Shown here: positions 32,203 to 44,639 of the stretch, piece after piece
How the letters are laid out: each line of letters starts with the position of its first letter
Position numbering within the stretch: the stretch's first letter is position 1
Origin: Engraulis encrasicolus
Lineage: Eukaryota > Chordata > Actinopteri > Clupeiformes > Engraulidae
NCBI RefSeq assembly: GCF_034702125.1
Contig: NC_085876.1
Coordinates: 25,283,481-25,347,480, forward strand
DNA length: 64,000 nucleotides
Direction: 5' to 3'
The notes under the pieces: generated by a model
Told to the model about the DNA's origin: nothing
Database searches by the model: none
Seen by the model: the letters and a program-made list of their open reading frames with translations, nothing else
Translations under genes and position numbers: made by a program

Positions 32203-35200
32203 ATGCATGTGTGCGTGCCCTGCCCTCAGTCAGATGGAGGAAGAAAAAAAATAAGATTTTCTGATTACACTGCTTACCTCGATCACTGCCATGGCGCATT
32301 TGTCTGGCTACTATATCTGAGGAGGTCTCCTTGGAGATCTGGACATCAAGGTCGTCTGTGAACATGGAGGTCAACATGGTACAGTATTACTAAATATAAC
32401 AACAGATGATCATTAATATTTTCCACCATTATTTGACTCTACCTTGACCTCAACATAGAAGTTCGGAAGATCACCCCTCACGCCTGTGTCAATATTGCAC
32501 TGTTGGCACGCCACTGTGTGTCTTGTGTCGGGTGTCCTACTGTGCATAAAGCTGACATTACATGCCTGGCAACGTGTTTGTGCCCGAAAAGTGCTACAAG
32601 CATTCCTCAGGCCTTAGGCATACTACACTTGCAATTGATGTTGTTACAACTGTGCGAGAACCTGACCTTCATGGTACAACATGAGAGTGCACAACATCAC
32701 CCGAGTAACTGAGCTTAATTGGACCTAGAGTTCTGCTTACTGTACTGTAGTTGCTACGTGGGGATGTTTTTCTTCATTCAAGTTCAAGTTCACATCATAG
32801 GTGCCGGAAAGTGGGTTGCAGTGGTGCATTTGCATCCTCACTTTTGGGCTCCCTAAATGAGGCGTTCACAAATTTTACTTTTAGATAGGGATGCAAACGA
32901 TTAATCGATTAATCGACTTTAATCGATCAATGTGTTAATGCATTAAAAAACATTAATCACAATTAATCGACAACTCAACCAACAAGAGACCCAGGTGATA
33001 TGGGCATGTGAAGAGGGGTGTGAATAGTGGGAATATTTAAAACACCTTTGGATTAAAGAATTGAAATGGAACTAATTTAAATGTGGTATTTTATCTCAAT
33101 TTTTAATTTAAAAAATTAGACTTAGGTTTTTTTTCGAGAAACATTGAGATTTCGGGGGGATAATGCCACTTATCAATTAATTGTAAGTCGATCAATAAGG
33201 CTATCAACTAATGATTAATGAATTAATCGATAATTTGCATCCCTACTTTTAGACAAATGAGTGTAGTGCAGCAGCAGTAACATAAGAAATAAAGAATAAA
33301 GAACAAAATCCTGCACCACCACTATAAAAGTCGTTCCAGTGCCCTTTGTTTCACATGCTTTGTTTGTCACATTCTCTGTATTTGAAATGGAATAGGACAT
33401 GCGGGTACTGCATCTGTGTCATTAAAGGGACACTGTGCAGGAAATGGTCAAAAAAAGTACTGCAACTATGCTGCTCATTGAAACTGGGATGCCTATTGCC
33501 AAATTTTCTAGTATGGTCCAAGTACAGTCATTTTTGCAGCTAAAAATGGCTATTTTTGGAAATTCAAAATGGCGGACCATGGAGAAGATCCCCCTTTTCA
33601 TGTATGATAATTTTTCCAGTCATAATGAATACTTAGAATTTGATGCTGGTGGTTAATTCTGGAAATAAATAACAACAAATCTCACACAGTGTCCCTTTAA
33701 ACAATGCTAGGCAGAGAGTTCTGCTTACTGTTGTTTCTACCAGCGTGGGAAAAGCTGACATACAGTAAATGCTACAGGAAAGGAGTGCACTACACCTGCA
33801 AAAATAACGTATAAAGCAGTGATTCTCAAAGTGTGGTCCAGGGACCACTGGTGGTCCGCGAGGAGATTTCCACTTTTCCAAGACAAACTAGCAGTAGGCT
33901 ATAGTTGTATCTTTATTACAAAGCTAAACATAGCTGAAGTCATTTTTCGCCACGATAAGACAGGCTTGTAAATGTCAATAAAAAGTAAATGATCTGCATC
34001 GGAATTAGCAGTGTCAAATTATCCCCCGGCAGCTGTCAATTCAGTTGATAGGTGGTCCCGGATCATTTTTGAGGGGACAAAGTGATCCTCGGTCTGACAA
34101 ACTTTGAGAAACACTGGTATAAAAGCATAGCCTACTGTAATTACTGTAGTTGCTATAGGGGAGATGTTTCACCTCATGATGTAAGATAGGAGTGCTTTAC
34201 ATGACCTGAGTAGATGATTAGTCATAATTAGCAATCAGCTTTTTATACTGTAGTTGCTGTCTGTGAGGGAGAAGCTGTCCTTCGTGGTATACATGGCTCA
34301 GGAGTACACTGCAGTACACCACCTGAGTAACTAAACATAATGATGACATAATTCGCCTTGGAGGTGTGCTTACTTTTGCCTGGCTCTCAGCAGACTATCA
34401 TGTAATTTACGTTCAACTTCGTGAGCTCACACAAGGATCTGGAAGGCCTTTGTGTTCGCCATGCTCCAAAACCAAAATGAGGAAGAACCAATTAGCATTG
34501 CGGGATTTTCATAGATGTGACGTAGTCAAAATTTGAACATAGTGGGGAAAGGAAAAAAATAATTAAACACCACAGTCGTCTCAGCAACAACGGCCAATCA
34601 CATGGACTCATTCATCGACATTGATTCTGTAATTTCAACTGTATTTTCGAATCTGTGAATAGATTAAGTAATTAGCAGCTCATTAAAAATGTGAGACAAG
34701 TGTTTCCCCAATCACGTGCAAGGATTTTTTTTATAAAACTCTGCCAACAGCGTGGCTCCAGTTGGTTCACAATGCGGAAAAGTTCAGAGCCCGGTATGAA
34801 CGCTGTTTGTTCGCAGGTAAGGACTTTAGTGGCAAATGAAACTGGTGCGGCCATGAGCACCGGCACTGTTCTGGTCAGCCTGAAAACAGTATAAGTGTAA
34901 TTGGAGGTCTGCTTACATTCATGGTGCAATTACATCACATTACATCACGTAACTAAGCATAATTAATTCATATTAGATTAGATTACTATAGTGTCTCAAA
35001 TGGCGCACTTGTGCACTTCGGGCACTATGTTTCAGTGCGTAGGGCGCTCACGCTGAAAATTCTGTGCACTATTAAGTCGAAACTTTCCCATGACACCTGA
35101 CCACACACTTAAACCTCAGTACTATGCACTTAACGTCAGTACACGTACACGTATTTCAGATAGGAGTGTCTGTAACAGCATACATAGCATAGCATAACAG

Positions 35201-38200
35201 CATACATAGCATAGCAAAAATAAACATTATTAGAGTTGTGCTTACTGAAGTTGCTGTCGGTGCGGGAGAAGCTTATTAAGAATGATTAAGTCTTATTAGA
35301 GTTGTACTTACTGTAGTTGCTGTCGGTGAGGGAGAAGCTTCCCTTCATGGTCTCGGTGCCGCTGTCGGTAGGCGTCTCGGTGTGTCGGCGCACCTGCACG
35401 GGCGGCCGCTTCTTGCTCTTGCGCGTGCTGAGGCGGATGATACCGTGCACCAGTCGGCACTCGGCGTCCTTCTCCTCCATCTGCGTCTCCGTGACGATGT
35501 CCGAGATGAGCCGGCTGATTTCGCTGGTGCGCTTCAGGAAGAAGGAGTCCGACGTGCACTTGGCCAACTCATCAATCTGGACCTACAGAGTAATAACAAT
35601 AATATCATCATCATCAGCATCAGCATCAGCACCGTCATCATAATAATGTAACAACAAGCAGAAGGAGTCCTACGTCCACTTGGCCAACTCCTCAATCTGG
35701 ACATGGAGAGTAATAATTACATTACATTACATTAGAGTTAGCTGACGCTTTCATTCATTCAAAGCGACTTACAACTATTATTGTTCAGGGTATTGGTTAC
35801 AGTCCCTGGAGCAATGTGGGGTTAGGAGCTTTGCTCAAGGGTACTTCAGCCATGGATGGAGATGTAGGGAGAGGTGAGGGAGGATTCGAAACCCTTAGAT
35901 TGAAACACCAACTCTCTAACCACTAGGCCACGGCCCACGGATCATCATCCTCATCATAAGTTTAATAACATAACGTATACTTGGCCTGCTTTTCAATTTC
36001 AACCTAAAGAGCGATTATCATGATCGTCACATAACAATGAGTACTCGGTCTGCTCATCAGTCTGGACCCAAAAACAGTAGTAATGACTAGGGCTGGGTAT
36101 CGCAGCGATGTTCCTGTATCGATTTGATTTCGATTCTTAGGGCTTTGCATCGATTAATCACGATTCAATTCGATTCGATTCGTTTCATTTCCGAATCGAT
36201 TCAATCCGTTCCCTTCTTGGTGCCAGGATTTCCCCTAAAAGATGCTGTTGCCTATTTTTAAATAAAAATGTCAAAGGGCTGTGGCTTGACAGTGTTAACA
36301 GATTTGCTAATTTGTAATAAGTAGACTTAGACCTAATTGACTAATACCTACTGGGTATTTTCCATAGATCTCAATTAAACAAAAATAACAAAAAGAAAAA
36401 GAACCAAAAAATCTATTTTGTGCCCAGTGAATCGATTATGTTAATTTTAAATGATTATCGATTAAATCGATTCTTTTACCCAGCCCTAGTAATAACCATC
36501 ATCCTCCTGGCAATAATAATAATAATAATGTAATAATAAGATGCACTTGGCCAGCTCATCAATCTGGACATAAAGAGTAATAATAATCATCATCATCATA
36601 ATGACAATAACAGTTTAACAAGATACCTTTGCTCACCAATCTGGACCTTAAGAGTAAAAATACTACTACTAGCAGTTATAGCAACTGCTACTATAATAAC
36701 AACAGAATGCATTTGGCTAGCTTATTGATCTAAACCTGTGACTATGGGAGCGTGAAACACAAAAACAACAAATAACTAGAGCGAGTGCAGTCCTCCAAGT
36801 CAGCTCGATTCCCCATGAGGCTTTGCCAAAAACTTATCAGCTTCTGATCTGTGCTGAAAATTCTATCCTGTTTAAACCTCCTAACTTCTAAACTTCTTTC
36901 AACAGACTCAAGGTCATCTCACAGGAATTAGAAGTGGAATAAATTCATATCTTAAAGGACCACTTCAGCCAATTTCAATATGCTGTTGTATTGCTTACAC
37001 TACCCTTGACTTGTCAGTAGTACCCGGTGATGCTGCATTTTTTGGCTTTTGAGCTTTTCTAATGGGGGCAGGTGTTTGTTTACATTTTAAAAAATCTTAA
37101 CATAGGGCTACTCCAAACATTTTCCCAAAAGGTATCGCTGTTTGCTAGTTGTCTGCTGATGTTGCTACACTTTTTGGATGTTTTTGGGAATAAATCAAGA
37201 TGTTGTTTTTTTATGCAAGCAAACACCTGCCCCCATTACAATGAGCAGGATCTTGGAAAAGGCTGAAGAAAAAAAAATCTCAGGTACTGACAAGTCCAGG
37301 GTAGTGTGAGCATGTTGAAATTGGCTGAAGTTACCCTTTAAAGGGGAAATCCGGTGTGTAATGGCTTAAATAACATTAAACTATGATGCTGAACTCTAAC
37401 CTTTTCCACATATAATACCTCACCTCCTTACATCCCCTGCATTCAGAAATCCAGCGTTAGTTAGCCGATGCTAACATTTGTTTTTCATGTGGGTCTGTCA
37501 GCACCAAAGTAGCATCGGTATCTCTATTTTCCAAGGCACTTATCAAATAAAGTCAAAGGCATTACAAGAGTGAAAATATTTTGACCATGATAATGTAACG
37601 GATACCAACTAGCGGAGTTTGGATTAGAACATTTAAACCTTCCTCACGAAGCCTCATACACTATCGGTAGCGCTGATCTATTGGTCTGGACCTTTAACTC
37701 AGCAGTATCGTGCAGTGCCTCTCATGCTCAAACTGGATAGTTGACTGGTAGGTGGCGAGTTCAAAGCCTGAGTGGCAAACTAGCGCTGATGACCTCAGTT
37801 AAAATAACTGTGCACTAATGTTTTCCCATTTTCTCCAACCTTGCTGACCTGTGAGTAGAGCTCCAACAGCTTGCGTGAGATGAGCTCGTCCACGTCCCCG
37901 CTGCCGGTGCGGCTCCACTCGTCATCCAGCTCCTCCAGATACACGCTGCCGCACTTGTGCAGGTCGAACGGCCTCGGCTGCTCCTGCAGAGGCGGCCTGT
38001 ACGCCACCGTCTCCTCCTCGTCATCCAGGAAAATAGACTCCACCTTCACGCCGCGCAGGTAGATGTCCGTGTAGCCCGACTCTGAGTCTTCCCTCTCGGG
38101 GGCCTGAGAGGAGGAGGAGAAGGAGAAGGAGGGGGCCGATCGGGGGTCTTTTTTGGCCTCCTCCGGCGAGGGGCCCTGGGCAGCAGGCGACAGGCACGGC

Positions 38201-38607
38201 AGCCGCCTGCACGCGCGGTACAGGCCACACGTCAGCACGGTGCACACAAATGTCCGGCAGGCCGCCAGCGAGGCGCACGGCGTGCAAACGGCGCACGACG
38301 TCCCGCCACCCCCGGCATACGACTCGGACGGCACCGCTAGGAAGTCCTGGATCTCTGCCTGTTTGCCGTTAGCATCTCGGGGATCGGCCTTGTGCACACC
38401 GCCCTTATTAGTCGTGGTGGTGGGGGTCTTTGTTGTCGGGGTGTAGGGAGGGTCCACGCAGCGCTCCTGGTAGGGCCGGCCGCTGCTGGTGCTGCCCTGG
38501 GAGACGGTGCGGTTGAGGAGCACCCCGTTTCCTCCTCCTCCTCCTCCTCCACTCCCAGAGGGCCCAGACGCCGGGCTCCATTTCTCCGAGTTTGGACCTC
38601 CAGACAT
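30896..38607 (-). CDS. kdf1: Keratinocyte differentiation factor 1
   Basis: KDF1 controls the switch from proliferation to differentiation in epidermal progenitors. Four coding exons on the minus strand (38607-37849, 35582-35312, 32355-32278, 30996-30896) join with matching phases 0, 1 and 1 to give 402 codons, close to the roughly 398 residues of mammalian KDF1. Homology is clear in VDELISRKLLELYS, IDELAKCTSD, DAECRLVHGIIRLSTRKS, DSGTETM, DVQISKETSSDIVAR and the C-terminal TDTDSSGLPLL. Residues about 105-138 form a Cys-rich cluster, as in mammals. The N-terminal 100 residues are Gly/Ser/Thr/Pro-rich and poorly conserved. A 3' splice site (GTCTCTCCAG) about 20 bp before the ATG suggests a non-coding first exon upstream, not located. 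Teleosts can carry two kdf1 paralogues; which this is cannot be told. Confidence 0.94.
31030..31228 (+). mobile_element. LINE 3' end fragment
   Basis: Ends CCCCTGGGGACAATAAAGTA followed by ACTCTG repeats, the usual form of a fish LINE tail. No coding part is present; the 5' limit is uncertain. Confidence 0.55.
31606..31994. mobile_element. hAT-like element with perfect target duplication
   Basis: Starts CAGGGCCAGATGCGG and ends TGAATACCCTTG. The 8-bp ctctaaag lies at 31598-31605 and 31995-32002. A related copy is at about 41846-42150. It lies in kdf1 intron 3. Confidence 0.85.
32161..32201. repeat. (GT)n microsatellite
   Basis: About 20 GT units, 77 bp from kdf1 exon 3 within intron 3. Confidence 0.95.
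32278..32355 (-). CDS. kdf1: kdf1 exon 3
   Basis: The acceptor is CCATGTTCACAG and the donor is CGAG/GTAAGC; 78 nt, phase 1-1. It encodes NDDLDVQISKETSSDIVARQ and MRHGSDR, matching mammalian DELTVQISQET. Confidence 0.93.
32886..33245. mobile_element. hAT-like MITE with TAGGGATGC ends
   Basis: Ends TAGGGATGCAAACGATTAAT and TTTGCATCCCTA. The 8-bp cttttaga lies at 32878-32885 and 33246-33253. It is rich in ATTAATCGAT repeats. Confidence 0.9.
33422..33700. mobile_element. TTAA-flanked MITE (family X)
   Basis: Ends TTAAAGGGACACTGTG and CACAGTGTCCCTTTAA. It contains GGACCATGGAGAAGATCCCC. Other copies are at 40610-40960, 46150-46503 (reverse) and 52062-52366 (diverged). Confidence 0.9.
33817..34116. 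mobile_element. hAT-like element, same family as 1314-1621
   Basis: Ends CAGTGATTCTCAAAGTGTGG and CTTTGAGAAACACTG. Flanks gtataaag and gtataaaa differ at one position. Confidence 0.87.
35312..35582 (-). CDS. kdf1: kdf1 exon 2
   Basis: The acceptor is TTACTCTGTAG and the donor is TACA/GTAAGT; 271 nt, phase 0 to 1. It encodes the most conserved part: VQIDELAKCTSDSFFLKRT, EISRLISDIV, DAECRLVHGIIRLSTRKS and DSGTETMKGSF. Confidence 0.95.
35716..35938 (-). mobile_element. tRNA-derived SINE, reverse orientation
   Basis: Starts with the reversed ATGTA tail (TTACATTACATTACATTA) and ends with the reversed tRNA-like head (AACCACTAGGCCACGGC). Full length, inside kdf1 intron 1. Confidence 0.9.
36088..36488. 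mobile_element. hAT-like element with TAGGGCTGGG ends
   Basis: Ends TAGGGCTGGGTATCG and TTACCCAGCCCTA. Flanks gtaatgac and gtaataac differ at one position. Rich in ATTCGATT. Confidence 0.88.
36952..37341. mobile_element. TTAA-flanked MITE (family Y), second copy
   Basis: Ends TTAAAGGACCACTTC and TTACCCTTTAA, homologous throughout to 3638-4034. Confidence 0.85.
37849..38607 (-). CDS. kdf1: kdf1 first coding exon
   Basis: The ATG at 38607-38605 lies just inside a candidate 3' splice site. 759 nt, phase 0 at CAG/GTCAGC. It has a Gly run near residue 20, a Pro/Thr-rich segment near 53-67, the Cys-rich cluster at 105-138, a Ser-rich segment, an acidic DDEEE patch and VDELISRKLLELYS at the end. 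It is GC-rich compared with its surroundings. Confidence 0.93.
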
Positions 38608-38659
38608 GGCTCATGAGGACCAGGGCCTGGAGAGACAGGACATGGTATTTTAGTATATT

Positions 38660-38842
38660 TTAGTGTGTAGCCTCTAGGGGGCGCCGGCGGGCCTATTCAC
38701 TATTTGCTGAAAATATTCAACTACATCATAACAACATTACTATGACAGTACTGAGAGCCTTAAGTAACAGATTAAGACATATCCATTACAATTTTGGTGA
38801 CAGTAAGGTTATAACATGGGCTCTGCGCTAAGGCGTTAAGTA
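38660..38842 (-). repeat. Dispersed repeat upstream of kdf1
   Basis: Reverse copy of 24283-24500, including GGCCTATTCACTATTTGCTG. It lies about 55 bp upstream of the kdf1 start codon, within the proposed 5' intron. Confidence 0.82.
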
Positions 38843-38908
38843 AATACAGTTGTTGTTTTTTTTACTTTTTCAGGATAATGTATATTAGTAAAGAGGGACA
38901 GGAAAGTA

Positions 38909-40330
38909 CAAGCGGATTCCAAAAAAGTTGGGACACTTTGTATTTTGTGAATAAAATCAAAATGCTGGCATTTTCAAAACATCCAATATGTTAATAAGGT
39001 AGAGCATTATGTACAGACAACATATCAGTTGTTAAAGTCGAGCAGAATTATTGTTTTGAGGTAATTATGTGATCATTTAAAATTTGACCCATGCAACAAA
39101 TCTCAAAAAAGTTGGGACAGGGCCAAAACATGTTGTAATAGTTGGATAATTCTAAAAATTACACAAGGAAGAATATTTTAAAAGGAACTATATTGACTGC
39201 CAACATGAATGCACAAACAAAATACCATCACATAGAGGCTGTGGCACTCAGCAGCGAATATTTTGAGGGACTAATTACTTATCTATTACACAGAAAGATT
39301 GAATTATCAAAATTGCAGGCATATAAGGCCTACTTCCGTAACATAGAGTTCTGAGTAATCATTGTACGAGTTATGAGATCATGACATACTCGTGGTAAAT
39401 AAGCAAACTATGACACTCCAACAATGACAGCTCTCGAAAAAATGACCATAAACACAACACTTGATTAATGCACATGATGCAGACATTAATCAGTGTTGCG
39501 TGCAGAAAAGCTCATTCTATGGACATGTGGACCATGTGAAACTGTCCTCTGATTACAGAATGGAAAATATTTAATCCTTTTTGAAAATTATGGAGTCATG
39601 CACCCTCTAGGTTATATAGAAAATGAATACTTCAGCTTGATTTAGTGGTCAGTCTGAAAGACAGCAAATATGATGGTAAGGGGGTGCAGAGGTGACTTGG
39701 TTATGGTCTTCTTACTCACGTAGAGCATTAAAATGAATGTTGAATGATACATACAGACTTTAAACAGCAAACATAGCTACCAAGGCATTATATTTTGGAG
39801 CACCGCCTTTAGATATTGCCCCATAATGGTGGCAAATTTCAATCTCTACGATGTTCCAACAGTGTGGTTCCATCATAAGAGTAAACAGGTCACAAAATTG
39901 TTTTCTTGCAGTCAGGATATGCCACATATTAAGCATAACAAAAAGGTAAACAAGTTGAGGAACACACCTATCAGTTGAGCTGCTGAAATCATGTCTTGCA
40001 TATCAAAATATCTATTTTTTGAATAAAATTACGCCATCAGTCAAAGTATTTAACTGTTCAGTCTCATCCCTTGTGTTGTGTTTAGTCTTATCCAATATAA
40101 AAAGCATTTTATTGGCCCTGTCCCAACTTTTTTGGGATTTGTTGCAAGGGTGAAATTTTAAATGATCACATAATTACCTCAAAACAATAATTCTGCTCGA
40201 CTTTAACAACTGATATGTTGTCTGTACATAATGCTCTACCTTATTAACATATTAGATGTTTTGAAAATGCCAGCATTTTGATTTTATTCACAAAATACAA
40301 AGTGTCCCAACTTTTTTGGAATCCGCTTTG
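38909..40330. mobile_element. 1.4-kb DNA transposon with about 215-bp terminal inverted repeats
   Basis: The left arm (38909-39125) starts AGCGGATTCCAAAAAAGTTG and the right arm (40110-40330) is its near-perfect complement. The inner 1 kb has no long ORF, so it is non-autonomous. No clear target duplication was seen. The superfamily was not settled. Confidence 0.88.
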
Positions 40331-40569
40331 TAGAGGGGGGGGAGAGAAATAGGAAAGATTTGGAAAATTACCCGGATTCGAACCTGGGTCCCCAAGGGCA
40401 ATGTTGCCCATATACTGTATGGTGCGACTGTATTAGTGCTGCACCACAGCACGCTCATGACCATGACAGTAAAGTTTTAGTGAGTTTGACAATTTTGTTG
40501 CTGATGAAATGTCATACCCTGACACACCCTGTGTCCCCTGTAAGAAATAAGGAGCAAACAGGAGCACCA

Positions 40570-41115
40570 TGGGCAGCCTTGGCCTAGTGGTTAAGGTGAT
40601 GGGCTTACAGTAAAGGGACACTGTGCAGGAAATGGTCAAAAAGGGTACTGCAACTATGCTGCTCATTGAAACTGGGCTGCCTATTGCCAAATTTGATCTT
40701 CACATGAAAGTTTACTAAGTAATAAACAAATATTTTCTAGTACGGTCCAAGTACAGTCATTTTTGCAGCTAAAAATTCAAAATGTTGGACCATGGAGAAG
40801 ATCCCCCTTTTCATGTATGAAAAGCGCAATTTTTCTAGTCATAATGAATACTTAGAATTTGATGCTGGTGGTAAGTATTCATGAAAAAAGTAACATTAGT
40901 GAATGGGCAGCATGAATTCTAGAAATAAATAACTAAAAACCTCACACAGTGTCCCTTTAAGATCAGAGGGTTGCAGGTTTGAATCTCACCCTTTCACTCC
41001 CTAGTCCTCCCTACCACACTCCATGGCTGAGGAGCTCTTGAGCAAGGCACCTAACCCCATACTGCTACTACAGGGACTCTAACCAATATGAGTAACTGTA
41101 AGTCAAGAGAGAAGG
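40570..41115 (+). mobile_element. tRNA-derived SINE, split by a MITE
   Basis: The head GGCCTAGTGGTTAAGGTGAT is followed by an inserted family X MITE, then GATCAGAGGGTTGCAGGTTT and CTCTTGAGCAAGGCACC. Confidence 0.85.
40610..40960. mobile_element. TTAA-type MITE (family X) inside the SINE
   Basis: Ends TAAAGGGACACTGTGCAGG and CACACAGTGTCCCTTTAA. Closely similar to 33422-33700 but longer inside. Confidence 0.9.
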
Positions 41116-44100
41116 ACCCAACGTGGGGTAAAGAGGAGAGTTATATTTTGATTACTGAGTTTGGTGAATTTGTTGCAGATGAAATGTGATACTTTGATGT
41201 TCGGCTCATGCACCGTACTGTGCAGTCCCCTCTACTTTCCCCTCCAAGAGCTTAGCCGGAAGTAATCGGACCTCATTTGTTTTGTTCAGTAAATATTCTC
41301 TTCGAGCAAGACTGTTCGATGTTGTCTCTCCCTCAGTTATCACAATCTACCACACTACCTCTGGGCTAAGACATTTGCAACTGGACCTCATTTCAAAGCT
41401 TGAGGAAGTTTCATATCTCATTCAGAAGAAGCTCTAGTCATCAGTCCACAAATGTGGAAGTCAACCTCTGAGAAGAATGCCAATTGCTTACAACGAAGTT
41501 AGTTTCTGATAGCATAATCTGCAAATCTTTAGACATGTTCCCCTCAAGTGCTTTTTGAGATTTTATCACCAGCACTCTTGTACTCAGCATTCTTTCATTT
41601 TTGTTGCACAGTTTAGTCAAAGCTTAGGGTGTGTGACGACATATAAGCACCCGTGACAAGTGACTTTTTCCATCTCAAATGTCATCAGTTGGTCACTTTG
41701 TCTTTGCTTGTGTGTATACCAGCACATATGCAAAAAACAAACGTGGGAAGTTATACCTTGGCATGGTATATTTATTTATACAGTACAACACAAAGCATAT
41801 GGAGACCACACATTACAAAATTTGCTCAACATTCAATGGAGCTTCTGGGGCCAGATGCGGTCCTTGATGGCAAGGTTCTGGCCCCCCACAAGCCCCTTGA
41901 AATACAGATTCAGAATTTTCGGAATTTAGAGATTGAAGTACAGGTTCTGTATTGAGCTGAAATGGATGTTAAAATGCAGGAAACTACATCTAAGAAATAA
42001 AAAACTTTCTGGGGGAGGACCCCCCACCTCAATGAAGTGTTCCGTATTTTTTTCATTGACAGTTGGCAACCATATACATACAGTTCAGCCCCTTTGCTGA
42101 GAGGAATGAAAAACTGGCCCTCGTTGACATTTAATTGAATACCCCTGTTCTACCTGTTGATGTGTTGAAAGCCCATTGGGAAACTCCAACTCCCATTGTC
42201 ATTGTGACACAGTACTCCATAGCACACAAGTGAATACTGCACACTGCACACAACAAAATAGCATTTATGCCTCACCCGTGCAAGGGGTTGGTTGGTGGTT
42301 GGTGATGCCTGAATATATCTGGTTATGTCCAGAGCAGCAGGAATGGAAGTTGGCAACAGCCTCCAGTAGATTGAACAGAAACAAGCATCAATGTCTCCCA
42401 ATTTACCTGAATACTCAACTACTGCACTGTACCTGAATACTCAGCCTACTGTAGGCCTTCTGCAAGGCACATTTAGACCTGAATTCACAGGTAGACTGAC
42501 CGCCTACAAACAAATGGGAACCATGCAAAATGCAATCATCTGACCAGTTGTGAAATTTTTGTGTTTAAATGAAATGTGTAAATGTTTGTTAACGTTAAGT
42601 AAATATACGAGGGACTGTGCGTAAATGGTTTCTCTTTCATTTTCCTACAATAAACCATCAGCGCATATGTGAATGTGATTGAAACAAAAGTTGAGTGGTC
42701 TTGTGATTTAACACAGACAGAAGGACATTGCAGAGAGATGTGGAAGATGTCATGCAACACGACTACTGTGTTATGTTTGTTTTTTGCAGGAGCTGAAAGG
42801 ACAGACGTTGAACCATAGTGTGCGTACATGTTTACACAACAATCAGACCCTTCACCAACATAAGGTCCTGTCTATGGACTCTATAGGTCCCGGAGTAGCC
42901 TACTTTGATATTTAGTAAAGGAAACCCAGCACAGAAAAACTCTACAGTGGGCTACATAAGTACAGCCTTAGATATTGAAACAGACATTATTATGTGACAT
43001 GGTAGCAATATGGTGACTGTGCGCGGGCCTACGAATCCTCACCTCTCCACGACCACCTGCCATACGGCAGAATAATCATGCTTATGTTCATGAGCTTTAT
43101 TTGCGCATCTGATTCACATTAATCAAGAATTTAGATGATTGAGGGGGAAATGCTTTAAATTGAGATGATGTAGCCTATACATGTAGAGACTTACACCCGC
43201 GAATCAAAATTTTAAAACGGCTCAAAACCAATGTAAACCAATGGACAACGAAGTCGTTTTACAAATGAAAGATGGCCTGAAACGATTGTAGGCCTATATT
43301 ATTTCGTTTATCTAAGATGAACATAAGATAAACTTACGGCATGTGGCATAAAAGGATAGTCCACTAGTTACCACAAAATTCTTCCGGAAGTCAATGGCGA
43401 GTTATTTTTTTCCCGGCAGTGGTTCGGTAAGGAGTTAAAGTCCTTATATCCAAAGTCAACTTCACGCCATTTGGTTAATCGGAGTCTCCACAGCTGTTAT
43501 TCACACTTAGTTACAAAGTTGTTACCAATACTTTCCGAAGGAATACTCGGAGGCGGAGGACTACCTGAGGGAACAGGTAAACCTCGGATTCTACCTTGCT
43601 ATGTTGCACAAAACAATGGTGACGTCAGGCAATTTGGGTATTGAAAAGTTGGCGAGGTTGACGGAGATCATGTTGCGTTCTGCCAGAAATGTTCTAATCA
43701 TACACGAATGGTGGGGATTATCAAGGGAATACTTGTGCGTAGTGACAGCTTTTGAAAATTCAAGTGACTGTTTTGTGCGTTTTATTTCAGTATAATACAC
43801 ATTTCTTGAAATGTAACTCCCACGGTCATTGAAAACAGTAGGTGGCACTGCAGTCACGTGCTACAATATCTTGCCAAATGGCACAGCTCGGGGCTGATCA
43901 CTAGAAAACGTTTCCTGTACACTTTTTGAGAGGCACATTTGGAGACAAAATATAACCTGTTTATAAGTGAAATTGCTACAAGTGAGGAAGACTTAAAGCA
44001 AGTTCTGTCGCTTAAAGGGCAGTTCCCAGCAGGTAGCTCTAAGTTATTGTAACGTGTCTCAACAAACAAACAATAAAAAATAGACATACACGGTAGGCTA

Positions 44101-44226
44101 CGTGCTGTAGGCTATTAGTGCACATCAATAATGAGTGGGCCTACACCCCCTTTGAAAATTAAAATTTTGAACAGTATTTAAAAAAAACTAAGAAGATATT
44201 TCCACAATCACCTTTGTCCTATGCTA

Positions 44227-44228
<2 letters not shown>
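41116..44228. other. Gene-free stretch with repeat fragments
   Basis: No exon recognised. It holds a relative of the 31606 hAT element (about 41846-42150, sharing GGCCAGATGCGG and ATTGAATACCC) and a reversed fragment of the SINE seen at 55438 (42171-42290). The rest looks unique and non-coding; the unfound kdf1 first exon might lie here. Confidence 0.5.

Positions 44229-44323
<95 letters not shown>
44229..44323. repeat. (GT)n microsatellite
   Basis: About 47 GT units without interruption. Confidence 0.97.
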
Positions 44324-44324
<1 letters not shown>

Positions 44325-44517
44325 ATCGACACAGCGGGGGACTTGTGATACCCCTTTTTCTCCCAAAGAATACAATAGACATTGTAGGCCTACTATGCAC
44401 AGTGACTTCTGACACTCCTGGACACTTTGTTGGTCACTAGTCTTGGGCTGCTCTTTGCCGCTCAGCTAAGGCACGTGTGATATATCACTGGGACACTTTT
44501 TATTTGTACACTTTATA

Positions 44518-44624
<107 letters not shown>

Positions 44625-44639
44625 CCTGTCTTGGGCTGA

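Larger units (their letters stand above)
35583..36745 (-). repeat. Tandem decayed copies of the kdf1 exon 2 acceptor edge
   Basis: The first 40-58 nt of exon 2 plus the adjoining intron recur at about 35658-35714, 35975-36017, 36040-36086, 36540-36585, 36620-36660 and 36706-36744. All are in the same orientation and separated by ATA/ATC trinucleotide runs. The nearest copy is about 90% identical to the true edge. A SINE and a hAT element interrupt the array. See findings. Confidence 0.82.

Noticed and set aside
37871..38616. ORFs overlapping kdf1 exon 1 in other frames and on the plus strand
   Set aside because: Shadows caused by the high GC content of the real kdf1 exon.
40360..40460. Minus-strand tRNA-like B box (GGTTCGAATCC)
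   Set aside because: No acceptor stem pairing found; probably a SINE remnant.
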